In this document: positions 9,247-17,197 of the stretch, one piece after another | Numbering within the stretch: the stretch's first letter is position 1 | Layout: the number at the start of each line of letters is the position of its first letter | The notes under the pieces: model-generated | The model's database searches: none | Seen by the model: only the letters and a program-made list of their open reading frames with translations | What the model was told of the DNA's origin: nothing | Made by a program: the position numbers and the translations under genes | Assembly: GCF_000331735.1 (NCBI RefSeq) | Contig: NC_020126.1 | Coordinates: forward strand, 6,947,501-7,011,500 | Reading direction: 5' to 3' | DNA length: 64,000 bases | Source of the DNA: Myxococcus stipitatus DSM 14675 | GTDB lineage: Bacteria > Myxococcota > Myxococcia > Myxococcales > Myxococcaceae

Positions 9247-9611
9247 GCCTTCCACCCCGGCAGCGCGTCTACACGACGCCTCCTGACGTCACGCTCTGCC
9301 CGGTGGACGCGCTGCAGGACCCGGGCGCGCGCAACATCGTGATGCAAATCGAGGAGGCCTTCTTCCACGGCTTCCTCGTGCGCAAGGGGGACCAGGTCCA
9401 CGGCTACGTGGACCGGTGTCCCCATGCGGGCCTGCCCCTGGCGCGGGTGCTGGACCAGTACCTGACTCCCGACAAGCAGCTCATCCACTGCTCGTGGCAC
9501 GGCGCCCTCTTCCAGTTGGAGGATGGCCAGTGCGTGGGAGGCCCGTGCGCGGGCGCCTCGCTGACGCCCTGGCCCGTGAAGGTCGAAGGCGGGATGGTCG
9601 TCACCGCCTGA
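9243..9611 (+). CDS. Rieske [2Fe-2S] protein
   Basis: A single-domain 122-residue Rieske ferredoxin-type protein with cluster ligands C59-P-H61 (CPHAGLPL) and C83-S-W-H86 (CSWHGALF). The likely start is TTG 9243, which overlaps the hmgA stop as TTGA; the next in-frame candidate is GTG 9303. No oxygenase alpha subunit or reductase is nearby, so the electron partner is unknown. Tight coupling to hmgA suggests a role in tyrosine catabolism, perhaps supplying electrons or protecting the dioxygenase iron, but this is inference. Confidence 0.85.
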   Translation: MSLPPRQRVYTTPPDVTLCPVDALQDPGARNIVMQIEEAFFHGFLVRKGDQVHGYVDRCPHAGLPLARVLDQYLTPDKQLIHCSWHGALFQLEDGQCVGGPCAGASLTPWPVKVEGGMVVTA

Positions 9612-9613
9612 GC

Positions 9614-10330
9614 TCACGCGGGTGCCGGAGCGCGGCTCGCATGAGCCAACGCGCTCTCCGTACGGCATCCGACGATGGCGGGCGCCGCCTGGATGAGTGA
9701 GTCGTCGGTGAGGGCCTCCACCATGAAGTGCGCGTAGTCCACGCGCCGCGTCCGGTTGCTCGCGAGCATCGGGTCGCCGACATGGTGGCTCCACACGGGC
9801 AGCCCCTGGCTCTCGCCTTCCTCGAGGTCGCTGCCTCGGACGACGGTCCATCGCCGGTTGCTGGCGAAGATGCGACGGCACGCCTCCACCTGGTCGTCGA
9901 CATCCACGGCGCGCAGGGCGCGGGCCAGCCAGGTGACGACGCGGACGCCGGCCTTGAACTGCCACGAGTACAGGTCCTGGCCGTCCTTGGAGATGTGCCA
10001 GCCGCACGAGAAGACCAGGCGTGCGCCGGGTGCGGCGAAGTCGAGCACCGCCTGCGCCGTGCCTGACGAGTACTGCCGCACACCCCAAGGAGCCAGCACC
10101 GTCAGCACGCCGTCACAGCCGGCGACGGCCGCGCGGATGACGTCCCGGTCATTCGTCGGCCCCGGGATGAGGGTCATCCGGTCCGCGAACCGCGCGAGCT
10201 TCGGGACGCTGCGCTCACGACAGACGCCCACGACCTCGTAGCCCCGGTCCAGCGCGTGCTGGACCATGTACTGCCCGAGCTTCCCCGAGGCGCCTATGAT
10301 GCAGACCTTCTGCACCTGGTGCGTGCCCAT
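9614..10330 (-). CDS. NAD(P)-binding atypical SDR / NmrA-like protein
   Basis: The N terminus KVCIIGASGKLGQYMVQHAL is a Rossmann GxxGxxG motif of atypical short-chain dehydrogenases (NmrA / NAD(P)H-binding type). It continues DRGYEVVGVCR and contains VLTVLAPWG around residue 80. There is no clear YxxxK catalytic pair, as is common in the group, so it may bind NAD(P) without reducing a substrate. I chose the ATG at 10330 because GGAGCGAGGA precedes it; an upstream in-frame start at 10375 would add a basic 15-residue leader. Its stop is 3 bp from that of the Rieske gene, convergent. Confidence 0.75.
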   Translation of the reverse strand: MGTHQVQKVCIIGASGKLGQYMVQHALDRGYEVVGVCRERSVPKLARFADRMTLIPGPTNDRDVIRAAVAGCDGVLTVLAPWGVRQYSSGTAQAVLDFAAPGARLVFSCGWHISKDGQDLYSWQFKAGVRVVTWLARALRAVDVDDQVEACRRIFASNRRWTVVRGSDLEEGESQGLPVWSHHVGDPMLASNRTRRVDYAHFMVEALTDDSLIQAAPAIVGCRTESALAHASRAPAPA

Positions 10331-10398
10331 GTCCTCGCTCCGTCCTCTCGTACCTCGATTGCACTTACACTTCAAGAAACGATAGACCCGCGCTGCGA

Positions 10399-10422
10399 GG
10401 ACGCCAAGCCACGATGGCGTCC
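10399..10422 (-). terminator. Inverted repeat after the metallophosphoesterase gene
   Basis: A perfect 8-bp stem, GGACGCCA/TGGCGTCC, with an 8-nt loop lies 63 bp beyond the stop of the minus-strand metallophosphoesterase gene. It has no T-run. It could be a terminator or mRNA stabiliser for the 12.0-10.5 kb minus-strand operon. Confidence 0.45.
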
Positions 10423-10485
10423 CCCTGGGCGGGCCTCGCTCCCTCGAGAACGAGCAGCCCCCACGACGATTGCATGAGGCAGCGC

Positions 10486-11220
10486 CTAGACCTCCAGCAG
10501 CACGTAGCGCTGGTCCGGTGTATGGCGCGCGAGCAGGGGCATCGCGACGTTGTAGACCGGGATGCCGCTCTTGGTCTGCCCTCTGAGCGCACCATGGTGC
10601 GCGTGGCCATGGAACACCGCCTCCGCGCCATAGTGGTCAATGGGCATGGCCAGGCGGCTGGTGCCGAGGAAGGGGCGAATCTCGATGTTCTCCCCCTCCA
10701 ACGTCTCCGGGATGGGGGCGTAGTGCATGATGATGACCTTCCGAGGTGTGTCCAGGTGGCTCAGCGCGGCCTCCAGCTTGAGCGACTCCGTCACCGCCTC
10801 CTGCACGAAGGCCTTCGTCTGCGGCTCACCGAAGGCTTGCAGCGTGGCGTTGCCGTAACCACCGCCAAAGCCCTTCACGCCCGCGACCCCCAACACCTTC
10901 TCGAAGATGAAGTGGTCCCCATCGAGGATGTGCACGCCCACCTTGGCCAGCTCGGAGCAGATCTCCTTCACCTGTCCGTGCTCGTAGTCGTGATTGCCCA
11001 GCACGGCCGCACATGGCACGCGCAGCGCGGACAGGTCCTCGGCAAGGACCTTCCCTTCCTCGAGGAGGCCACGGTCCGTCAGGTCGCCGCACAACACCAG
11101 GAGGTCCGCCGTGGCGTTGACCTGCTTGACGAGGTGACGGAAGCGTCCGTGCTGGTCCTCCCGACAGTGCAAATCACCGACTGCCGCCAACCGAATTTTC
11201 GAGCTCGGGTCCCGCGACAC
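10486..11220 (-). CDS. Calcineurin-like metallophosphoesterase
   Basis: A 244-residue single-domain phosphoesterase with all metal motifs: GDLH (D16, H18), GDLTD (from G45), GNHD (75-78) and a late GHAHHG. The metal-bound active site would hydrolyse a phosphoester; the substrate is not deducible. The first beta strand (KIRLAAVGDLH) starts at residue 8, so the start must lie within the last 47 bp of the upstream nucleotidyltransferase-like gene, and the overlap is real rather than a mis-called start. Co-transcription and translational coupling with that gene are likely. Confidence 0.85.
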   Translation of the reverse strand: MSRDPSSKIRLAAVGDLHCREDQHGRFRHLVKQVNATADLLVLCGDLTDRGLLEEGKVLAEDLSALRVPCAAVLGNHDYEHGQVKEICSELAKVGVHILDGDHFIFEKVLGVAGVKGFGGGYGNATLQAFGEPQTKAFVQEAVTESLKLEAALSHLDTPRKVIIMHYAPIPETLEGENIEIRPFLGTSRLAMPIDHYGAEAVFHGHAHHGALRGQTKSGIPVYNVAMPLLARHTPDQRYVLLEV

Positions 11221-12031
11221 GCTCGCCCCCCTGCTGTCGTTCGTTCTCGTCCCAGGCCCGTCCGTCGCCGAACCCCCAGTGGTGGATGTCCACGTGGTAG
11301 TTCACCTTCGAGACGAGGTTGCCCCGGCACATCCGCGCTTCCCACCGGCCCTCGAGAATGCTGTCCATCGTCCGCCGCATCAGCTCCGCCATCACCCAGT
11401 CCGGGATGACATCGCGCTCGGAGGGATAGGCGAAGCGGAACATCATCAAGTGACTCAGCAACACTTCCCAATATCGGTCGAAGCGCCGCATCAGCCGCGC
11501 CCAGTCCATGCGCTGCCCCGCCTTGAGGATGAGGTGGTTGACGTCCGCGCCGTCGTAGCGCTCTCGCTCCGCGACGAACGCCTTGGACCAGATCATCTCC
11601 TCCGCCGGCGCCACCAGACATGAATGGCCGAAGACGGTGGCGCGGCTGGCGTGCTCGAACCACTCGTCGTCCACCACCGCCACGCCGTTGCCGGACGAGA
11701 AGATGAAGTCAACGAAGTAGTCGCCCTTGAAGGCCTTGTAGAGCCACACCTCGTCGGTGCGCTCGGTGCGCCACCCATCCTTCTCCAGGACCTGGAGCGC
11801 CCGGAGCGCGTCCGCCTTGCGAGGAAACAGGTCCAGGTCCTTCGTGTCCCGATAGATGCCCGTATAGGTGGCGTACGCGTAGGCACCGCCGACGACGAAC
11901 GGCACGCCCGCGTCGCACAACAACCCCACCGCCCGCGCACGGGCATTGATTTCATCCGCGGTGCGCTCGCGCTCGGCGAGCCCCGCGTCCGTGCCCATCT
12001 CCCCGGGATGATTGGGGTGTCGCTTTTCCAT
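11174..12031 (-). CDS. Nucleotidyltransferase-fold protein
   Basis: The 285-residue protein has FVVGGAYAYA (GG at 48-49) followed by KDLDLF (D65, D67), the GG...DxD core of minimal nucleotidyltransferase-fold proteins. A WLYKAFKGDYFVDFIF stretch follows. This class includes antibiotic-resistance type enzymes and toxin-antitoxin AbiEii-like proteins; I cannot assign a substrate, and there is no antitoxin-like partner. The C-terminal 16 residues are encoded in the overlap with the metallophosphoesterase gene. A TACCTT hexamer (12043-12038) sits 6 nt before the ATG and there is no Shine-Dalgarno, so the mRNA may be leaderless. Confidence 0.65.
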   Translation of the reverse strand: MEKRHPNHPGEMGTDAGLAERERTADEINARARAVGLLCDAGVPFVVGGAYAYATYTGIYRDTKDLDLFPRKADALRALQVLEKDGWRTERTDEVWLYKAFKGDYFVDFIFSSGNGVAVVDDEWFEHASRATVFGHSCLVAPAEEMIWSKAFVAERERYDGADVNHLILKAGQRMDWARLMRRFDRYWEVLLSHLMMFRFAYPSERDVIPDWVMAELMRRTMDSILEGRWEARMCRGNLVSKVNYHVDIHHWGFGDGRAWDENERQQGGERVAGPELENSVGGSR

Positions 12032-12242
12032 GCGCGAAAGGTAGGGACGATGGACTTCCAGCGTCCGACGGCCGGGTGAAGTCGTCCGCCTGGCAGCCGG
12101 CCGACCTCCAACCCTCTGGAATCTCAGCGGGTTTCAGCGCCGAGCAGGTGCGCTTTCTGTTTTTCGACGGGGCTGTGTCCATAGGGGCGAACACGTTGCC
12201 GCTCGGCCGCCCGCCGGGGGCCGCCCGAAAGGAAGATGGACC

Positions 12243-13226
12243 ATGCTGCGCAAGAGCCTGCTGTGTGCCGCTTTGATGCTCGCGGGATGTGGTGATTCCG
12301 ACTCGAAGCAGGACGAGGCGTCGTTCCGTGGAGGTGTCCCCTCCAAGCAGATGGTGGAGGTGAACTCGCCCGCCCCGAAGGGCCAGGGCCTGACGACCGA
12401 GTACGCCGGCCCCGGTCAGACGTCCGAGTACTACATCCTCACCGTCGCGGCGGCGGCGACCATCAACGGCGGGACGCTGGGGGTGCTCAACCTCATCGAG
12501 GAGATCGTCAAGCACCCGCCCACCTCCATCAACGGCGACGTCGCCGTGTGGGGTCCGCACTCGCAGCCCTTGAGCCTCATCACGTGGAAGCTGACCGTCA
12601 CCCACACGCAAGGCGACACGTACTCGTGGGTGCTGGAGGCCAAGGCCAAGCTCGAGCCCGACACCGCCTTCAAGGCCGTGCTCTCCGGCTCGCACACCGC
12701 GGCCGAGGACGCGAACGGCGAGCGTCTCTCCGGCTACGGCTCCGGACAGTTCCTCATCGACTGGGAGCGGAACAACGCGCTGCCGGGCAACAGCGGCGGG
12801 CCGGAGGGCATGGCCACGTTGGAGGTCCGCTACTCGCGCAAGGCGCCGGATGCGGTGGCCACGGTGGAGGCGGACTTCTCGCGGTCCACGGGCGCGGGTG
12901 AGCAGGCGAGCGCGAACTACCGCTTCGCCCAGACGCCGGGCGCCGGGGGTGAGCTGGACTACGTGGTGAGGCAGAACCTGGATGTGGACCCGACGCGTTC
13001 GAAGCTGGAGCGTCTGGCCATCAAGAGCCGCTGGGAGCGCACGGGGGCGGGTCGCTCGGACATCAAGGTGTCGGGCGGCGACCTCTTCGGCGAGGCGACT
13101 GTCAACGAGTGTTGGGATGGCCGCTTCCTCAGTGTCTACTTCGCGGTGAGCTTCCGCCCGGATGTCGGCCATGGCACGGTGAACGCCTGCGGAAGCTTCC
13201 CCACGGCGGTCTACTCCACGCTGTAA
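12243..13226 (+). CDS. Lipoprotein A of the caspase/sigma operon (paralogue of the 16165 gene)
   Basis: A 327-residue predicted lipoprotein: a short signal peptide ends in the lipobox LMLAGC. No named domain is recognised. It is clearly related to the lipoprotein that closes the same operon (16165-17124): both have VWGP near one third of the chain, a GSG-containing strand motif (GYGSGQFLIDWER here), an RW..(x)G.G strand and the ECWD motif followed by an aromatic strand near the end. It is the first gene of a five-gene cluster; the sigma factor follows after 25 bp. AAGGA lies upstream of the ATG. A role as an envelope sensor or ligand for the sigma/anti-sigma pair is a guess from position only. 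Confidence 0.7.
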   Translation: MLRKSLLCAALMLAGCGDSDSKQDEASFRGGVPSKQMVEVNSPAPKGQGLTTEYAGPGQTSEYYILTVAAAATINGGTLGVLNLIEEIVKHPPTSINGDVAVWGPHSQPLSLITWKLTVTHTQGDTYSWVLEAKAKLEPDTAFKAVLSGSHTAAEDANGERLSGYGSGQFLIDWERNNALPGNSGGPEGMATLEVRYSRKAPDAVATVEADFSRSTGAGEQASANYRFAQTPGAGGELDYVVRQNLDVDPTRSKLERLAIKSRWERTGAGRSDIKVSGGDLFGEATVNECWDGRFLSVYFAVSFRPDVGHGTVNACGSFPTAVYSTL

Positions 13227-13238
13227 CGCGGCTCGCGG

Positions 13239-13244
13239 TAGTCT
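13239..13244 (+). promoter_or_regulatory. -10-like hexamer for leaderless transcription of the ECF sigma gene
   Basis: TAGTCT ends 7 nt before the GTG start of the sigma factor gene and no Shine-Dalgarno is present. This fits an internal promoter giving a leaderless mRNA. No good -35 is seen. Confidence 0.4.
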
Positions 13245-13251
13245 CTCTCGT

Positions 13252-13794
13252 GTGACAGCAACGCGGCAGCCAGCCCTCAGGGTCATCCAAGGCGGTCCTC
13301 TTCCGGACCGGCGCGACTTCCTGCGGGAGCTGTACACACGACATGGCGGCAGCGTCCTGGGGCGCTGCCGCTATCTGTTGAAGGATGAGGCGCGGGCGGA
13401 GGATGCGCTGCATGACGTCTTCGCTCGCGCCCTCTCCCACGTGGATGAGTTCCGCGCGGACGCCTCGCCCCTGACGTGGTTGATGAAGATCGCCACACAC
13501 CACTGCCTGAACCAGCTCCGCTCGGAGCGCGCGGGATGGCGGCGGTGGTTCGAACGGGATGCGGCCGCGCGCCCGGAGGCCCATGGCGGCCCCGGCGAGA
13601 TGGAGACGCGGGACCTCATTCGCAGGCTGCTGTCGAGAGTGGACACGGAGACCCAAGCGGCGGTGATTCACTACCACGTGGATGGGATGACGTTGGAAGA
13701 GGTGGCCGCGGTGGTGGGGCGCTCGGTGCCCACCATTCGCAAGAGGCTGGAGCACTTCGCCGCGCTGGGCGGAGAGGAGCTGAGGGTTCGATGA
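13252..13794 (+). CDS. ECF-type RNA polymerase sigma factor
   Basis: A 180-residue sigma-70 family protein of the extracytoplasmic function group. Region 2 spans about residues 18-85 (LYTRHGGSVLGRCRYLLKD...AEDALHDVFARAL...PLTWLMKIATHHCLN) and region 4 about 115-170, with the helix-turn-helix in TLEEVAAVVGRSVPTIRKRL. Regions 1.1 and 3 are absent, as expected. GTG start; the stop overlaps the next gene as ATGA. The adjacent gene encodes a membrane protein with an anti-sigma zinc-finger motif, so activity is probably controlled by an envelope signal. Confidence 0.9.
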   Translation: MTATRQPALRVIQGGPLPDRRDFLRELYTRHGGSVLGRCRYLLKDEARAEDALHDVFARALSHVDEFRADASPLTWLMKIATHHCLNQLRSERAGWRRWFERDAAARPEAHGGPGEMETRDLIRRLLSRVDTETQAAVIHYHVDGMTLEEVAAVVGRSVPTIRKRLEHFAALGGEELRVR

Positions 13795-14558
13795 GCGCGC
13801 ACGAGTCGGAATGGACACTGCGGCGCCTGCAGGCCGGTGAGCTGGTCCTCGCCGAGGCCGCTCGCGTCCGAGCCCATGCGGCGAGCTGCACCGCGTGCGG
13901 CGGTGTCCTGCGCGGCATCGAATCGAATCAGGCGCGCTTCGAGCAGGAGCATCCCTATGACCGGTTCGAGGCGGGGGTGGCTCGGGCCCTGGAGCGGCAG
14001 CAACAGCAGGCGGTGGTGAGGCCCGCGCCCCGACGCTGGGTGGGCACGGCGGTGGCGCTGGCCGCGTCGGTGCTGGTGGTGGTGCTGGCCCGTCCCCTGC
14101 TGCCGCAAGGCTCGGGGTGGGACCGGAGCAAGGGCGGCGACGTGGCGGAGCTGCGCATCGGCGGAGGCCCGGGCCCCCAACGCGAGGCCCGGCCCGACTC
14201 CCCCGAGGCCCTGGAGCCCGGAGAGCGGGTGATGCTGGGCTACAAGGCCGGCACGCACCGCTACATGGCCGCGGTGTCGGTGGATGCCATTGGCGAGGTG
14301 ACGCCACTTCATCCGGAGTCCGGGACGAGCGCGCCGATGGAAGCAGGCTCGGAGGTGCACTGGCTGCAAGGCAGCTGGGAGCTCACGGGCTCGGGCATGG
14401 AGCGGGTGGTGCTGGTGATGAGCGATGAGCCCTTCACGGTGGAGTCACTCGTGGACGCGGCCCGGCGCGCCTTCACCTCGGCCCATGGAGACGTGGAGCG
14501 GATGACGTCGCTCGCGGTCCCGGGCGAGCAGACGCACTGGGTGCTGCTCAAGCCATGA
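13791..14558 (+). CDS. Membrane anti-sigma factor with HxxxCxxC motif and a DUF4384-like C-terminal domain
   Basis: The 255-residue protein starts at the ATG in the ATGA overlap with the sigma gene. The N terminus has H29-x3-C33-x2-C36 (HAASCTACGG), the zinc-binding anti-sigma signature, then a single membrane helix (about 84-101, VGTAVALAASVLVVVLA). The extracytoplasmic part from about 145 contains LGYKAGTHRYMAAVSVDAIG and a following GxxVTPL-like stretch, which resembles the DUF4384 beta domain often found with caspase-like proteins. It should hold the ECF factor at the membrane and sense something outside. It overlaps the caspase gene by 4 bp. Confidence 0.82.
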   Translation: MSAHESEWTLRRLQAGELVLAEAARVRAHAASCTACGGVLRGIESNQARFEQEHPYDRFEAGVARALERQQQQAVVRPAPRRWVGTAVALAASVLVVVLARPLLPQGSGWDRSKGGDVAELRIGGGPGPQREARPDSPEALEPGERVMLGYKAGTHRYMAAVSVDAIGEVTPLHPESGTSAPMEAGSEVHWLQGSWELTGSGMERVVLVMSDEPFTVESLVDAARRAFTSAHGDVERMTSLAVPGEQTHWVLLKP

Positions 14559-16153
14559 GCCCTCCCCTGCTCTCGTTCTGGCGCGCGGTGGCCGCCATCC
14601 TGCTGCTCGTGGCCTCGGGCGCGAGGGCGGAGGGACTGCGCCGCTTCGCGCTCATCGTCGGCAATGACGAAGGGGGCGACGACACGCGGCCCCTGCGCTT
14701 CGCGCGCGACGATGCGAGGAAGATGCACGGGCTGCTCGCGCGGCTGGGCGGCGTGGCGCCCGGTGACGCGAAGCTCTTGCTGAACGAGTCCTCGAAGGAC
14801 TTCCTCGCCGCGCTGACGGAGCTGGAGGCGCGCGCGCAGGAGGCTCGGGCCCGGGGCGAGCGCACCGCGCTGCTCGTCTACTATTCGGGCCACGCGAAGG
14901 ACGGCACGCTGCGGCTCGGCAACTCCCGCGTGGGCTTCGAGGACCTCAAGAAGCGACTGTCAGCGACGTCCGCGGACATCCGCATCGCGATTCTCGACTC
15001 GTGCCGCTCCGGCGCGCTGACGCGCACCAAGGGCGCTCGCAAGGCCCCGGCCTTCCAAATCGAATCCGGCGCGGAGCGTGACTCCCGCGGCCTGGTCATC
15101 CTCACCTCGAGCTCGGCGGATGAGGACTCGCAGGAGTCGGATGCGCTGGGGGGCAGCTACTTCTCCCATCACCTGGCCAGCGGGCTGCTAGGTGATGCGG
15201 ACCGCAGCGGTGATGGGCGGGTGACGTTGTTCGAGGCGTACTCGCATGCGTACGCCCGCACGGTGGCGGACACCGCGGCGAGCAGCGGAGGCGCGCAGCA
15301 CCCGACGTTCAGCTACGACCTCGCGGGCAACGGCGACCTGGTGCTGACGGACCTGCGCGCGTCGGGAGATGGGCTCGTGGTGCCGGGCCTCGCGCCGTCG
15401 GGCACGTACTACTTCGTGGACTCGGCGGGGATGGTGGTGGCGGAGCTGGACAAGGCGCCCGACCTGGAGCGCCGCGTGGCGCTGGCCCCTGGGACGTACC
15501 GCGTGAAGCGGCGGCTCTCGGACCGGCTGCGCATCGGCGAGGTGGAGGTGGCGCGCGGCCGGCAGGTGGTGCTGGAGGAGACACGCCTGAGGGATGCGCC
15601 CTTCTCCGATGACCCGGTGAAGGGCGTGGCCTCCGCGGAAGGCGCCTGGTGGACGGTGGGCCTCTCAGGAGGTCTGCAGTCCTTCTTCGATGCCCCCACG
15701 CGCGAGTCGCTGTTCCTGTCGGTGGGCCTGTTGGGCGCGGAGGCGCAGCTCCACGACTACTTCCGCCGGGACTGGGTCTGGGGCGTGGACGTGGCGCTGG
15801 GTGGGAAGCAGGCGCTGCTCGCGCTGCCCACGCTGAGTGGTCCCGCCTACAAGTACTCGGTGATGAGCCTGGGCACGACGCTCAAGTCCGAGTGGCCGCG
15901 CGGAAGCATCGCGCCCTTCGTCGGCGTGCGCATGGCGTACCTCGTGATGCGGCGCGACTTCGCGGATGCGGCCTATCCCGACCAGAAGTACGCCATGTTC
16001 TCCCCTGGATTGGAGACGGGCCTGCGCTGGCAGCCCCTGCGGCGCTTGCACGTGACGGGACGTGCCCGACTCCACTACCTGCTCTACACCGTGGATGAGC
16101 AACGCTCGCTGGGCTTCTGGGAGCTGGGCGCGCTCGTCACGTATCAGCCTTGA
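14555..16153 (+). CDS. Secreted caspase-like (peptidase C14) protein with C-terminal beta-barrel-like region
   Basis: A 532-residue protein with a signal peptide (ending near ARA-EG) and a caspase/C14 domain in residues 29-270: strand FALIVGNDEG, catalytic H113 in YYSGH and C150 in ILDSCRSG. A D-rich loop (DADRSGDG, 214-221) looks like a calcium-binding EF-hand-type loop. Residues 275-345 look like a PEGA-type beta domain (APGTYRVKRR). From about 365 the chain has alternating amphipathic strands (WWTVGLSGGLQSFF ... LGALVTYQP) like an outer-membrane beta-barrel. The catalytic domain would therefore face the periplasm. Cleavage specificity is probably basic or acidic P1 as in other C14 members; not deducible here. 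It is followed 11 bp later by lipoprotein B. Confidence 0.85.
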   Translation: MSPPLLSFWRAVAAILLLVASGARAEGLRRFALIVGNDEGGDDTRPLRFARDDARKMHGLLARLGGVAPGDAKLLLNESSKDFLAALTELEARAQEARARGERTALLVYYSGHAKDGTLRLGNSRVGFEDLKKRLSATSADIRIAILDSCRSGALTRTKGARKAPAFQIESGAERDSRGLVILTSSSADEDSQESDALGGSYFSHHLASGLLGDADRSGDGRVTLFEAYSHAYARTVADTAASSGGAQHPTFSYDLAGNGDLVLTDLRASGDGLVVPGLAPSGTYYFVDSAGMVVAELDKAPDLERRVALAPGTYRVKRRLSDRLRIGEVEVARGRQVVLEETRLRDAPFSDDPVKGVASAEGAWWTVGLSGGLQSFFDAPTRESLFLSVGLLGAEAQLHDYFRRDWVWGVDVALGGKQALLALPTLSGPAYKYSVMSLGTTLKSEWPRGSIAPFVGVRMAYLVMRRDFADAAYPDQKYAMFSPGLETGLRWQPLRRLHVTGRARLHYLLYTVDEQRSLGFWELGALVTYQP

Positions 16154-16164
16154 AGGAGCATTCG

Positions 16165-17124
16165 ATGCGACACCTGGTGCCTGTCTTTCTCTGTCTGGCC
16201 CTGGCCGCATGCGGCGGCGACTTCTCCAACGACGACCTGGAGTTCCTCAACGCCCTGCCCCAACGCCAGGACCTGGCGGCGACGGTCCCCGGTCAGGACA
16301 AGGAGGCCGGCGGGAGCCCCCGCATCGCGGGCAAGACGGCGCTCGCGGTGGGGCGGCTGGGGTTTCCGTCGGGCATCATCGTCGACACGGACGAGACCGG
16401 CCGGCGCTTCAACGAAGTGGTCGACTCGATGCTGGCCTCGCTGGAGACCATCCGCTCCGCGCCCCCCACCGAGCGCGAGCCCGACCGCCGCGTGTGGGGC
16501 CCCTACCCCGACCGGAGGGAGCGGCGCTTCGAGGCGCGGTTCGTGATGACACGCGAGGGCGAGCGCTTCGACTACCAGCTCCAGTACCGCCGCGGCGGCG
16601 AGGGCGAGGACGCCTGGTGGAGCTTCATCACCGGCTCGTTCCAGGCCAACGGCGGCATCCGCAAGGGGTCGGGCAGCCTCATCCTGGAGCTGCGGCGAGC
16701 GCGCGAGAAGGGCTTCATCCTGGGGCTCGACCTGCTGGAGCGCGAGGAGATTCATTACCAGACGCGGACGCTTCCCACGCGCGTGGAGCTGGTGTTCGTG
16801 AGCATGCAGCCCCTGCTCCTGCCCTCCAAGTACATCTACCGGCAGGGCGAGGGCGGCGTGGCGGAGATGACCTTCGAGCTGCAGGGCACCGACTTCGTGG
16901 CGGGAGGGCTGCCCGAGGACGTGGCGCTCACCACCCGCTGGTCTCCGGACGGCCGGGGCTCCGGCTCCCTGCGGATTCTCAAGGGGGACATCCAGGGCGC
17001 GCAGTACACCGAGTGCTGGGACAACCGGGGGCGGGTGACGTTCATCTCCCGGAGCTGGGACTTCCTCAACCCGACCGAGGGCGTGCGCTCGAGCTGTCCG
17101 GACATGACGGCGCTGGACCGGTGA
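16165..17124 (+). CDS. Lipoprotein B of the caspase/sigma operon (paralogue of the 12243 gene)
   Basis: A 319-residue predicted lipoprotein with lipobox LALAAC. ATG 16165 is preferred because AAGGAG sits five bases upstream; an in-frame TTG at 16150 lacks such a site. It shares VWGP, the KGSGSLILELR strand and the ECWDNR motif with lipoprotein A. The gap to the caspase gene is 11 bp. No known domain is recognised. The gene ends the operon; the next gene has its own putative start signals. Confidence 0.7.
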   Translation: MRHLVPVFLCLALAACGGDFSNDDLEFLNALPQRQDLAATVPGQDKEAGGSPRIAGKTALAVGRLGFPSGIIVDTDETGRRFNEVVDSMLASLETIRSAPPTEREPDRRVWGPYPDRRERRFEARFVMTREGERFDYQLQYRRGGEGEDAWWSFITGSFQANGGIRKGSGSLILELRRAREKGFILGLDLLEREEIHYQTRTLPTRVELVFVSMQPLLLPSKYIYRQGEGGVAEMTFELQGTDFVAGGLPEDVALTTRWSPDGRGSGSLRILKGDIQGAQYTECWDNRGRVTFISRSWDFLNPTEGVRSSCPDMTALDR

Positions 17125-17183
17125 CCGGGCAACCCTTCGAGCGTCAGCGCGCGGGAGCCCCTGGGCTGACTACCCGGCTGGTA

Positions 17184-17189
17184 TAGAGT
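17184..17189 (+). promoter_or_regulatory. -10-like hexamer before the AmpG-like gene
   Basis: TAGAGT ends 8 nt before ATG 17198; there is no Shine-Dalgarno. It suggests a leaderless transcript. The same hexamer precedes the CapA-like gene at 36543. Confidence 0.4.
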
Positions 17190-17197
17190 CCGCCGCC

